Assembly (NCBI GenBank): GCA_964016985.1
Contig: OZ024831.1
Span: 82,455,636 to 82,519,635, forward strand
Origin: Anodontia alba
Taxonomy: Eukaryota; Mollusca; Bivalvia; Lucinida; Lucinidae
DNA: 64,000 bases
Direction of reading: 5' to 3'
Shown in pieces: positions 43,776 to 53,325 of this stretch; positions within the stretch are counted from its first letter, which is position 1, and each line of letters starts with the position of its first letter. The translations under genes and the position numbers were made by a program. The notes beneath the pieces are model-generated. The model was given only the letters and a program-made list of their open reading frames with translations. It searched no databases and was not told where the DNA came from.

Positions 43776-43779
<4 letters not shown>

Positions 43780-43822
<43 letters not shown>
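43780..43822. repeat. (CA)n microsatellite
   Basis: About 20 CA units directly abutting the palindrome, followed by TATATGTAT. The left flank of the element is also ATATATGTG. Confidence 0.95.
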
Positions 43823-43825
<3 letters not shown>

Positions 43826-43929
43826 GTATTTTTTCTATCACTTTTTTTTCCATCGAAGATCTTTACCCCTTTTTCTACTAAAATTATTTTTTCCAAAGTA
43901 GAATTCTTTCAAGGGGTACTCATTGTCTG

Positions 43930-44255
43930 CTCTTCAACGTCATGTGTCTGTCATGTGATCAGAAATGTTTGCGGTTATTGGATGTGAATGCCCTTGGGAC
44001 ACAGATACCTCTTTACTTTGATTTTCATGGTCAGCGAATGAGGCTTGAGTTGATGGCTGATTGTTCTACAGGGGCTGATAGTACAGTGTCTGAAAGTGGA
44101 TGGTCGAATAGTCAAATGTTTGAAACATATTATTTTTCTAAGTATGTGCAAGATAGAGGTAAAGTTGATTCTGCTACTCTTTGATGGACACAGATCTCAC
44201 ATATTAATGACTTTAATCAACTGGGCCAGCTTGCTCACACTACTCTTCATATCAT
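43930..44255 (+). pseudogene. pogo/Tigger-type DDE transposase, central fragment
   Basis: Frame 1 reads VNALGTQIPLYFDFHGQRM and GWSNSQMFETYYFSKYVQDR up to 44180. A shifted frame continues LILLLFDGHRSHI...TLINWA to about 44225. This is the DDE_1 core of CENP-B/jerky/Tigger transposases, in which LLLDGHxSH holds the second catalytic Asp. A further frameshift lies at about 43975 (AVIGC then VNALG). The N-terminal HTH and the first catalytic Asp are missing, and the fragment is cut at about 44255 by LINE-derived sequence. Non-functional. Confidence 0.75.
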
Positions 44256-44640
44256 CTTTGTTGGACATTCTCTTGTTGAAGTGCGATAACAGTGCTTCGC
44301 AGATCTACCGTTTTTCGTTCAACTCTCTCTTTCACTAGTCTTTTGTTCTCACTGTTTAACATCTCTTTTACTAATGTCGCAACACGCAAGACATCGTGGT
44401 CACTGCGTACCGGCTGAGAAAATGGTACCTTGGCAAACCCGGTCACTGGTTGCATCTGGGATATCGGTACTGGAAACCCTGGAATTCCCGGCGAACCTGT
44501 TTGAAAACCGGGATCTGCACCTGCTCCAATGACTTGCTGCGTCTGTGATAAACCAATGTTTTCATCCATAGTAACACCTTCTCTTTGATTTGACGTTGTA
44601 TCATTCAAAGTTTTGTCATTTCCTTGACTAAGATCAAATA
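44252..44640 (-). pseudogene. LINE ORF1-type N-terminal fragment
   Basis: The 118-codon minus frame 44608-44252 starts MNDTTSNQREGVTMDENIGL. It has a Gly/Pro-rich segment (TGSPGIPGFPVPISQMQPVT), then RVATLVKEMLNSENKRLVKE leading into a charged, coiled-coil-like end. This layout (disordered G/P start, helix, coiled coil) fits ORF1 N-termini of bivalve LINEs, though no diagnostic domain is present. The 3' side is truncated where it meets the transposase fragment. The upstream 150-bp repeats at 44636 may be its 5' UTR. Confidence 0.45.
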
Positions 44641-45060
44641 AACGTCAAAGAGATTGCCTTTGGAAACAAAGAACACACTACAGGTAAGAAAATTGGAGTC
44701 TCGGTTTTACTGAGACTCTTCATAAGCAGTAATGAAGTTTGCAACACTGCTTACGCCCTCTAGCGTATACATGAGCAGAACTCCATTTTCAAAGATTCCA
44801 TAATGGGCCCAATGGTCCCAAAGGAAATGAAATATAATCTGCACTATGGTAAAGTACGGGGAGACGTTCTACCGCCGCCACACGGCACTAATACCAGCTG
44901 CAGTGTAGTAAAATAAACGTCAAAAAGATTGCCTTTGGAAACAAAGAACACACTACAGATAAGAAAATGGGAGTCTCGGTCTTATTGAGACTCTTCATAC
45001 GCAGTAATGAAGTTTGCAGCACTGCCTACGCCCACTAGCGTATACATGAGCAGAACTGGA
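44636..45060. repeat. 150-bp direct repeats (44636-44788, 44909-45060)
   Basis: Both copies run from AATAAACGTCAAA.AGATTGCC through TTGGAAACAAAGAACACACT and GAGACTCTTCATA to CGTATACATGAGCAGAACT, about 93% identical, 273 bp apart. A 45-bp slice of the same sequence is embedded in the MITE at 48005-48335. Tandem copies upstream of an ORF1-like frame suggest LINE 5' UTR monomers (inference). Confidence 0.75.
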
Positions 45061-45789
45061 AAGTTTTCAGTGTGTTCCTCGTCGAAGCGATCTTCAGCGA
45101 CCTCAAAATAATCAGTATCTGACTGTTCAGATATTGTCTCAATATTGCTCAAACTGTTTGTCTTCCTCCCCTTGCTGACTCTGACCGCTTGGACTGGTAA
45201 ACTCTGACTTGGCTTTGTTCAGGGGCCCTAGTTCAGATCGCTTTTGTTCAGTTTGCTTTTGCTTCTTGATAATTTAGGTATCTGGTGATGTGCTCGGAGA
45301 ATTAGCAGTTGATGCTTTGCTCTTTCACCGCTTTGTGTTCGTTGCGCTTTCTTGTCATTGTAAATCATGATAGACAACTCCGTTTTGCAAGATGAGTCGA
45401 CATTTAGAGTTCTTACAGCAGCAGAAATTCGCTCATAGCCTCTGAGTACCGAGTGTGTTGTTCAATTTTCAGTATCTAACACAATTTTGTTAAGACATAA
45501 TTTATAATTTATAATTTTTGAGAGCTATGAAGAAGATAAATATAATAATCTGCCTTACATGCCTAAATTTATTCCATTGCATTTCGCTTTTATCCATTAA
45601 TCCCAAAACAAGTCCACGAGTCTGGTGTTTACATTTTCATTTTCACCGGAAGTTGTGAAATTGAAACATAAATTGTTGAAACAACTGAAATTATACATAT
45701 GGAAACAAAGAGCAGTAAGTTTTTTTTTTTTTCAAACAAAAACCATGTGTCTGCAAAATAAGTCAAATAAAGGAGCAAGCAAAGAAGAA
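45061..45789. other. No gene recognised
   Basis: Mixed sequence between the 150-bp repeats and the transposase C-terminus. Probably LINE or transposon interior, since the transposase pieces on either side are collinear. TTTTTTTTTTTT at 45720. Confidence 0.4.
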
Positions 45790-46312
45790 ACATAAGTGGC
45801 ATTGTGAGTGGTAAACCTATAACTGAAGATACAACTGTAGAGAAACAAAAGGAATATCAATCAGCAGGAACAAAACGTAAAATGGTACAGTCAATGGAAA
45901 GTAACAAAGGGAAAAACACATGTGCAAAGCAAATGAAGGCTTACAATGAACAGGGGAAAAGAAAACAAGTAAAGAAAAATGAATCTAACAAGTCAAATCT
46001 CCATAACATTCCTCAGTCAGGACCATCAGGCCTTAAAATTATTCCAGTAAGTGAAGACTTTGACTCTGACTCCTCAGTTGATAAAACTGAAGAAACCGTG
46101 ACATACTGCCAGTACAAACGTTTTGAACCAGAGGAGCTGAAATGTCATGTATCATTGATTTTTGTCAAATGGGTGGTATTTTGGTGGTTGTAATCCCTGG
46201 GCATATCCCTGGGCATAGTTACTTGCTGCAAGCAGAGGGTCATACGTCGTGTAGACGTATTCTGCCCATGTCATGATAACAATAAAAGTAGAATAGATTT
46301 ATCTGTGACCTT
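45790..46312 (+). pseudogene. pogo/Tigger-type transposase, C-terminal fragment
   Basis: The frame reads SGKPITEDTTVEKQKEYQ, a Lys-rich linker, GPSGLKIIPVSEDFDSDSSV, then YCQYKRFEPEELKCHVSLIF and VKW before a stop at 46191. After a short insertion and a frame change, RVIRRVDVFCPCHDN resumes (46232-46276) to a TAG at 46310. C..C + FxPEELK + FVKW + RVIRR..FxCPxC is the Cys-rich tail found on bivalve CENP-B/Tigger-like transposases. It lies downstream of the 43930 fragment in the same orientation, so the two are likely one gene broken by about 1.5 kb of inserted sequence. Confidence 0.65.
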
Positions 46313-46804
46313 GTAGATAAGTTATAATCTTTAATGTTGAAGGTTCATGAAATTTAATAAGTAAACAGTTGATGTTGGAATTATATTATTTTCACCAGTT
46401 TATAAAACCAAGTGTTTCTTTACAGCCCAATATTATAATTTGCATTTAAAACTGTTATGGGCCTATACGGTACTAAAAGGATCTACCCTCCGAAACTGAT
46501 GACGAAGTATATAAAGTACTCAGGGACCTCCGACAAACAAAATGGTTGAAGCTTTTCAGTTTAGCAGAAAAGAGACAATTATTCTAGTATATATTGAACG
46601 ATTAGGTTACACTTGAATTGTGTTATTTATGGTCACGCCACGCTACCATTTAACCCTGTCTCCATTATGCCTCCTGGTGTGGCACCAATAGTAACCTTCC
46701 GTGGCTCGAGCAATCGCTGTCAAACAAATTTTCATGGTCCCAAAAAGGTTCGACTGTATATTGCTGTTGGGACAGGCGATTTAAAAGTTAAACCCATGAG
46801 TGAA
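46313..46804. other. No gene recognised
   Basis: AT-rich sequence up to the start of the second block B segment. Contains TCGAGCAATCGCTGTC...TTTTCATGGTCCC, matched near 24258. Confidence 0.4.
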
Positions 46805-46984
46805 AATAAAACAACAACAACAACAACAGCAGCAGACAGCAGAGCTAGAAGATTTAAAGTAAAAAGCAAATCCTTTATCATGTATTGTTTTATTCATTGC
46901 AATACTACACTAATGACTACTTAAATGGAAGCTTTAAATGTCATTTAAATAGCTAACTATAAAAGTCTAACAATTGTAAATAAA

Positions 46985-47405
46985 CATATGTATCTGTCTT
47001 TCATATGTTGTATTGTTACGTTACATTACATATACATAATAAGTTTTATTTGTTGCATTGTTACATTAAATAACATATACGCATGTGTTTGGTTTGTTGC
47101 ATTGTTACGTTAAGTTACATATACAGATATCTTTAATATGTTGCATTGTTACTATAAATCACATATACATATGTCTTTCGTTTGTTGCATTAGTTACCGT
47201 AAATTACACATACATATGACTGTTGTTTGTTGCGTTGTTACTATAAATTACATATACATATGGCTTCCGTTTGTTGCATTGTCACGTAAAAATACTGCTA
47301 TGCCTGCATTTCATTTGTTCCATGTAAAAGTGCCGACGCGTCTGGCACTTATTGCATTGTTACATTAAAATACCGACATATCAGTCTTTTACATATTGCA
47401 TCGTT
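46985..47405. repeat. 44-bp minisatellite, about 9-10 units (block B)
   Basis: TTTGTTGCATTGTTAC and TTACATATACATATG alternate with 43-45 bp spacing. Same unit and same position as 8285-8900. Confidence 0.85.
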
Positions 47406-47411
47406 ACGTAA

Positions 47412-47612
47412 AACTTTCCGCTAAGTATTCGGACAGATAGGACTAAGCAAACGATGTAGAGACAAATCAAACATCACTGAACCTGACGTCTGATCTTGGT
47501 CTATACTGTTTGCAACTCACCCAGTTGTATTTTTGACACACCAGCATGTAATAAAATGGTGATGATCATATTCTAGGAAGAAGATATAAAGTCGTCCGAA
47601 TATTTAGGGTAA
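47412..47612. mobile_element. Hairpin MITE, family C (block B copy)
   Basis: TTCCGCTAAGTATTCGGACA to CGTCCGAATATTTAGGGTAA; core TCAAACATCACTGAACCTGACGTCTGATC. Orthologous position and orientation to 8912-9109, so the insertion is older than the duplication. Confidence 0.75.
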
Positions 47613-48004
47613 TTGGAATTCTTCATAAACTACAGGTATATGTAGCATTCAATAAACATACTCCCAGATAAAAGGAGTATTCAAGAGATATATTGTTTTA
47701 CTTTTGAATCAAAACATGCATTGTGGGTTCTCACTTGAATCGCATTCGGGGTATTTAATGGAATCCCGTTGACGAGGCCATTCCCGTGGGTTCCCTTAAG
47801 TTATGTTTGATACTAACAAAAATAATTTAAAGGGTCTGAATACGCTTGGCAGATTTTCTGAAATTTTTACAAGGAAGACTAGAGCTATTCGTAAACAAGT
47901 GAGAACATGAGAAAATGTGTTTTCAGGGAAAATGAGAGCAGTAAGGATCCAGATCAACCAGCGTACCTATATATTATCATTATGCAATACTTATGTATGC
48001 GAAC

Positions 48005-48335
48005 CATCACGAAAAACAGCCTATATAATTTTGACCCCCTTAAACCCCACTTTTGTACAGTAAAATAAAAGTCAAAAAGGATTGCCTTTGGAAACAAAGA
48101 ACACACAAAAACTGGGGTTTACAGGGTATACATAACTCTTCTTCTTTTGCTCAAAAAAAGACAAAAGCAGATTGTGGGTACTCGTTAGAACCGCCTCGCC
48201 GAGGCGGTTCTAACGAGTACCCACAATCTATGTTTTGAGCAGAAACGTGAAAAATATCAGAATTTCTTACCTGAATTTTTTCCTTTTTTGGTTGTAAAAT
48301 TTTCAATATATTTTAATAGGCGCGTTTTCGTAATG
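48005..48335 (-). mobile_element. Family A MITE (block B), inverted relative to A and carrying a 45-bp insert
   Basis: CATCACGAAAAACAGCCTAT to AATAGGCGCGTTTTCGTAATG, perfect hairpin core GTGGGTACTCGTTAGAACCG. At 48066-48110 the normal word AGTAAAACTGGGG is interrupted by a 45-bp segment containing GGATTGCCTTTGGAAACAAA and GAACACAC, copied from the 44.6-45.0 kb repeat type. Flanks correspond to those of 9709-9988. Confidence 0.8.
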
Positions 48336-48435
48336 CACCGAAGATCCCGATCCGACTGCGCGAACTGGACTTTCCTGGCTATCTAAATATGCCCAGATTG
48401 ATGCTTTTCAAACGGAGGGGCCCACGTATAACAAA

Positions 48436-48540
48436 ATTGGCAGTTTTTTTTTTTCGTTTTTTTTTTTTTTTTTTTTTTAATTTTCCAAATTGATTGATGG
48501 CAGTTTTTTTTTATTTTTAATTTTCCAAATTGATTGATAT
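48436..48540. repeat. T-rich tracts and 50-bp tandem duplication
   Basis: GGCAGTTTTTTTTT and AATTTTCCAAATTGATTGAT each occur twice (48440-48498 and 48499-48540). A and T homopolymers vary between copies. Confidence 0.8.
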
Positions 48541-49045
48541 GGAACCGCGGAAGGGACATACGAATATGATAGGTCAGAATAACTCATTCCTAAATTCGTT
48601 CGAACAAATTAATGGACGCGCTAATAGGGTTCAGTTATCCTGTATACAGCAATGTCTTTTTACTTCATAATAAAAGGAAAAATACAACTGGATGAGTCGT
48701 TACACATAAAGAATTTAACATGAGTGGTCATTTCATATGATATTTATGAAACAAGCCTTCGGCGAGTTTTATAAATTTCATATGAAATGAACACGAATGT
48801 AAGATTCTGTTTATCATATGAGTATTTTAATTGGATTTTATTGCCTTTAAAGTTGACTATTGTTCAACAGAAAATGCATGGTTGACATGGACGTCGTCTT
48901 GACGTTACTCCTTTCCGCCAAAGTGTTATGTAACGTGTGGTCATGCGAGTTTTTTTTTGACAAGATAAGATATTTATTCACCAATCATGGACTAATATAC
49001 ATATGGTATACAATCACATAGTATACATGTTATCCTTCCGATTTT

Positions 49046-49365
49046 ATGACTCTGACCAAACAAAAAAACAACAAAAAACAAACAATTAAAAAAATCAACA
49101 ACAAAAAAAAAACAAAAAAAAAAAAAAACAACAAAAAACAAACAAACAAACAAACAAAAAAAAAAAAAACAACAAAAAACAAAAAAAAAACAAAAACAAA
49201 AAAAAACAAAAAAAAAAAAAACGAAAAAAAACCCCCGAAAAAAAACAAAAAAAAAACAACAAAAAACAAAAAAAAACAACAAAAAACAAAAAAAACAAAA
49301 AAAAAAAAAAAAACAAAAAAAAAAACAAAAAAAAACAACAACAACAACAAACAAACAAACATACA
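49046..49365. repeat. A-rich (AAC/AAAC) low-complexity tract
   Basis: About 320 bp with almost only A and C on the plus strand. It generates the longest open frames of the neighbourhood (110-149 codons, poly-Lys/Asn or poly-Phe/Cys), all artefacts. Confidence 0.95.
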
Positions 49366-50029
49366 TTTGAGCAGAAACATCCGCAAACTTGCCCTCGACA
49401 TACGCGCCCAATGGAGAATTTTTTTGACATGACGTTATCATGAATTACGGCGACGTCATATGATAATCACCCATATTTGATTTTCTTTGTCGATCCAGAG
49501 TAGCCAATGAGAAATGAATATCAATTCGTGCGAACGAATCATTTTGGTCAATCAGAAAGCCGTGTTATAAGTTCGAACTGATTTAGTTCGTGAAAATGAA
49601 TTATTCATTTCTTTAGTATTAGTATTACTTGTGCATGGAATTTATTTATTGGTGGGAACGAATGAAGAATTATAATTATTTGGTGGGAATTTGAATTTAT
49701 GATTCGCTTCCACCATTTAAGACCGATTCCATTCGAACGAATTTTAAAAAGAGAAACACGTGTCTCTTCCGAAGTTCTGTAATTTTATGATCTTTTCAAA
49801 ATTTTATTTCCGTTATGGATAACTCTTCTGTTGTGTTCAATTAAACTTTTCTTACATGAAATCAATATTTACTGCACGAACGTGTATAAAATGCATAGAA
49901 TAGAATATAAAACTGTCACACTTCTGTGACTTTCAATGAACCTGATATAAATTGCACTCGTCTTATATGAAAACGTACACAATGTGTGGAATGTCATTGC
50001 CTTTTTACATTCAATTAAAATATTACCGT

Positions 50030-50104
50030 ATTCAACCTAAGTTTTCGGACAGACAGGCCTGGGCAAACAGTGTAGACCCAGATCAGAGGTCGCAGAACGC
50101 ATGT
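50030..50104. mobile_element. Truncated family C MITE
   Basis: TTCAACCTAAGTTTTCGGAC, GGGCAAACAGTGTAGACCCA, GATCAGAGGTCGCAGAACGC, then unrelated sequence. The paralog in block A (11622) is the one expanded into a 40-bp array. Confidence 0.65.
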
Positions 50105-50353
50105 AAAAAATCCGTAGTTGGCAACAAGCTGCCAGCACATGGACCGTTATTTTTTACGGACAATCGTAGACTATTTTAGGAAATCATTTCGCAGTAATTG
50201 ACAGGTTTGGGCAAAATATGGTAATCAGGGCAGTAGTGTAATGGGCTACCATGTCGTATAGTAAGGCTAACCACTCTTGCCCTATCCTAAGAGATAATTC
50301 CTGCAGAAGTTGTACGGGCGCCCGTTCAATTAACGGGTACAGGTATTGGCAAC

Positions 50354-50444
50354 AACCCAGCTGGCACATAACATCAAAATGACGTCGTATCACGTCGCAT
50401 CGACGTTGATACGACGTCATTTTAACGTTGTGTGCCTACTGGGA
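50354..50444. mobile_element. MITE, family I
   Basis: CCCAGCTGGCACATAACATC to ACGTTGTGTGCCTACTGGG with an interior of ACGTCG words (AATGACGTCGTATCACGTCG and its inverse). Confidence 0.7.
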
Positions 50445-50559
50445 AGTTGCCAGTTATTTAACCGAAAAACCTACGAACAATTTTAAGTGTACATGTTGCA
50501 TTTTTCTTGCAAAATAATGCACAGAAACGGCTCTGAAAGTTGCCCTCTGTCCAGACTCA

Positions 50560-51840
50560 GAAAGATTTTGTCAGCGGATTGCTTACAAGCAAAGTTGGCC
50601 TCATGCGACCCAGGAGACAATTTGCATGAAATATCAAAGCTTATTTTCCGGCAGAAATATGAAATATATCTCCAATTTGTCGTATGCTGAAATTGCCCAG
50701 ACAGTGGTAAAAGTTAAAACAGTTTCATTTTAGACTGCATATTCCTAAAAAAATAGACATTATTTTTTTCAAGAAAAGTGCAATTGATTGATAAAATAAT
50801 AATACGATCATAAAATATGGCATATGACAGCCTGTAAAATTTCAATTAGTCTCTTGTTTTTGAACTTGACCAAAAATGAAATGATTTTTCTCGTATCTCT
50901 GAATTCATCTTGACAACATTAATTCTGAAATACAATAAAAAATCATTTCATTTTTGATCCCGTTTAAGAACGAGAGACTGAATTTTTACAGACTGTCAGG
51001 CGCCACGTTTTATGAATGAATTAATACTATACATCAATTTATCAAACTTTTCTTGGATTAGAAATGTCTGTTTTTGAGGAATATGGAGCCTTTAATATGT
51101 TAATTGCATTGCAAAATAAAGATAAGTATTAATCAAACATTTCCAAAAACATATAAAAATCTGGTACATAATGCAAAAAATGTTGAAATCCACTTAAACA
51201 AACTAAAACAACGGAAGAGGTATGTAAAATGTTCCACTGAAATTTGCGAGGTGGTCCGCGCCATGCGAAAATGTATTTTCGGGCATATGCGGACAGCGAA
51301 GGCCCAGATCAGCCTGCGCATCCGCACAGTCTGATCAAAGCCTTCACTGTCCACAAACAGAATCATTGGGTACAACTGAATATGTGAATAAAGAGCAAAT
51401 GCCCGGATGAGACTTTGCGCATGCGTAGGGTGATCGGTATCTGCTCATTTTGCGCAAGTTCGAAGGCACTTTTTCGCTTGACGCGGCTCTGATAACATCA
51501 GCGTTAAGGGAATCGGACATACTTTGTAAGTTGTCTGTCATTTTCACGAGGGAGACACATTTTGTGACTTTCTGTTTGCTTTCAAGTACATCAAGTTTCT
51601 TCTGAAAGGGGTCTGCTCTAAACGAAAAACGAAAATGCTCCTAAAGGAAGCGAATTCTTTCTTTTTAGAGTAGACCCCGCTTTGGAAGGATGTAAATAAT
51701 TTATGACATAGTTGCCTCCCCTTTAAGTGTGTCAATTCCTTTAAGCAGGTTTAGAGGCTGCGTGTGCAAAATGTAAAGACTGATCAACCTGCACAGACTT
51801 GCACACTGATTTGAGTCTGTTCACTTCGCACATACCCGTT
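50560..51840. other. MITE relics (H, F, G types), no gene recognised
   Basis: Family H relic at 50610-50710 (TTTGCATGAAATATCAAAGC, TTTGTCGTATGCTGAAATTG). An inverted pair ACTTGACCAAAAATGAAATG / CATTTCATTTTTGATCCCG... around 50870-50975, with flanking words near 50750 and 51050, forms a 300-bp hairpin-like unit. Family F hairpin at 51265-51360 (GGACAGCGAAGGCCCAGATC / GATCAAAGCCTTCACTGTCC). Family G copy at 51530-51740. Confidence 0.55.
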
Positions 51841-51848
51841 AGTTCCTT

Positions 51849-51940
51849 CCCAGCAAACACAACGTCGTTACAACGTCGCTGCAACGTCACGACGCTGCAG
51901 CGACGTTGTAACGATGGTTGTTGCTACGTTGTGTCTCTGC
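51849..51940. mobile_element. MITE, family I
   Basis: CCCAGCAAACACAACGTCGT to ACGTTGTGTCTCTGCT, with ACGTCGCTGCAACGTCACGA / CGCTGCAGCGACGTTGTAAC pairing inside. Confidence 0.65.
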
Positions 51941-52740
51941 TTTGTTTTTGTTTGCAACTGTGGTCCTATGAAAGGTAGCTGAACAAAACTAAATGCTGGA
52001 ACACTTATGCTGGTTTCGACATCTTTCAGGACTGAGTCGTTTTTTTTTTTGCCTAGCGCTTTACTCAGAAGACGTACATTTGCTAAATTTTGTTATGATT
52101 TAATGCAAAAACCGTTGGTCTATGCACCAGTATATTCTATTCAGTTGTTTCGAAAACAAACCTAATTTCATTTTCTCATAGTAAAAACGGCGAAACATTA
52201 TTCAAAATTCGATACAGTAGGTAGTTGAGACATACCCCACTTTTCCAAATGTTTGAAAATTTTCACAATGTTGTGATGAAACATTCATAATTAAAAATCG
52301 GTTAAGAAAAGCGTAGAAGTCCCCCCCCCAACCCCCACCGCCCCCACCCCCCAAAAAATGCAAATTTACTATTGAAGATGCATAGGGCAGATGAATTTAT
52401 GAACGTGGATTTAATTTTAAGATAAGTACTTAAGAATAAAGAATTGCCATAGAAGAGACAAATGGTTCATAATAGGATATTATGAATTACAAATAGGTTT
52501 TTTGTTTTGTATTTTCAATAAAACGTCAAGCAAAAAAACGTCTTTCAAAGTGATGCTGAAAACACAATAAAATAGCGTACTTACAAAATAAGGATCAATA
52601 AAATCCATTTACCCTAAGTATTCGGACAGACATTCTTGAGCAAATAGTGCAAACCAGGATATGAAGCCGCCTGCGGCGTCTGATCAAAGTCTACACTGTT
52701 TGCCATTCACCCAGCGGTTTCTCAAACACAATTAACAAAA

Positions 52741-53063
52741 TACAGTCGACTCTCGTTATCTCGAAATCCAAGGGACTCTATGAAACACTTCAAGATATCC
52801 GTACTTCGACATATCATATTTGCGGAACTGAGGAAAACAATTAATCCAACAACCACCTTTAACAGAATGAATCTTTAATTTGAGTCCCAAGTTAGAGATC
52901 TATTTAAATCATTGTGGAAAAGAGGAAAAATTGCTCCTTTCTCCTCTTTTCCACAATATTTTGTTGCCTGTTGGTAGATCTCTGTGTTAAAACAGGGACC
53001 AGATTTTCACTTCGAGATAAGCGGTTGAGATAAGCGAGTTCGAGATAACGAGAGTTGACTGTA
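52741..53063. mobile_element. Tigger/pogo-like MITE, copy 2
   Basis: TACAGTCGACTCTCGTTATC ... GATAACGAGAGTTGACTGTA, TA at each end. The internal GTGGAAAAGAGGAAAAATTG / CTCCTCTTTTCCACAATAT is a stronger stem than in copy 1. Inserted within the family C MITE. Confidence 0.85.
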
Positions 53064-53096
53064 GTTAAATGGACTTGTTCATAGTTTGGGACAAGT

Positions 53097-53325
53097 ATAG
53101 ACCGGGCTCCGCAGTGCAGTCGGAAGCGCGTCTGACCGCTGATCAAGGGATCGCAAGTTCGAAACCAAGCTCAGCCATATAACAACATAACTTTCGCGGA
53201 AATTGATCAGGAAATATTGCTATGGCAATTCTCCTCTTTCCTCTGATTTAAGAAGGACAGTTCACAGCACGACATGACCTTAACAGTGTTGACTGGGCAG
53301 AAAATCTCCAACTGAAGAATAAGTA
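53097..53325 (+). mobile_element. tRNA-derived SINE, degenerate
   Basis: GGGCTCCGCAGTGCAGTCGG (box A eroded), GCGCGTCTGACCGCTGATCA, and box-B-like AAGTTCGAAACC (53155). The body shares ATTGATCAGGAAATATTG, TTCTCCTCTTTCCTCTGATTTAAGAAGGACAGTT and GTTGACTGGGC with the SINEs at 62475 and 62787. Flanks AAGTATAG and AAGTACAG may be an eroded target duplication. Confidence 0.6.

Larger units (their letters stand above)
43314..43779 (-). mobile_element. Miniature LTR-type element with tRNA-Asp-like LTR
   Basis: Read on the minus strand: a presumed 5' LTR (43779-43590) ends CACCTGTTACA. A primer-binding-site-like TCTGGCGCCCAACG follows immediately (43589-43576). About 110 bp of non-coding interior follows, then a purine tract AAAAATGGAAGGGGAATA, then a presumed 3' LTR from about 43468 (TGTAGTAGTGACAGG) to 43314 (...CACCTGTTACA). 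TG...CA ends, a PBS match to TGGCGCCC-type tRNA 3' ends and a polypurine tract are LTR-retroelement hallmarks; at 466 bp without coding it would be a TRIM. Each LTR holds a tRNA-Asp-like domain. The 5' LTR has lost its proper left half and instead carries an inverted second copy of its right half. The alternative is a cluster of tRNA-derived SINE copies. Confidence 0.5.
46805..50075. repeat. Segmental duplication block B, part 2
   Basis: Counterpart of 7160-7364 plus 8205-11670, same orientation. It lacks the 830-bp insertion of block A and has a shorter CAA run and minisatellite. The middle of the alignment is replaced by A-rich low complexity (49046-49365). Confidence 0.75.

Noticed and set aside
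43290..43896. Minus-strand frames of 128 and 95 codons with VRFPAVALVIRI repeats
   Set aside because: They are read through the tRNA-Asp-like repeats; the repeated peptide follows the repeated DNA, and no start or splice context supports a gene.
49046..49441. Overlapping open frames of 111-149 codons on both strands
   Set aside because: They are produced by an A/C-only low-complexity tract and encode homopolymer-like Lys/Asn or Phe/Cys runs.
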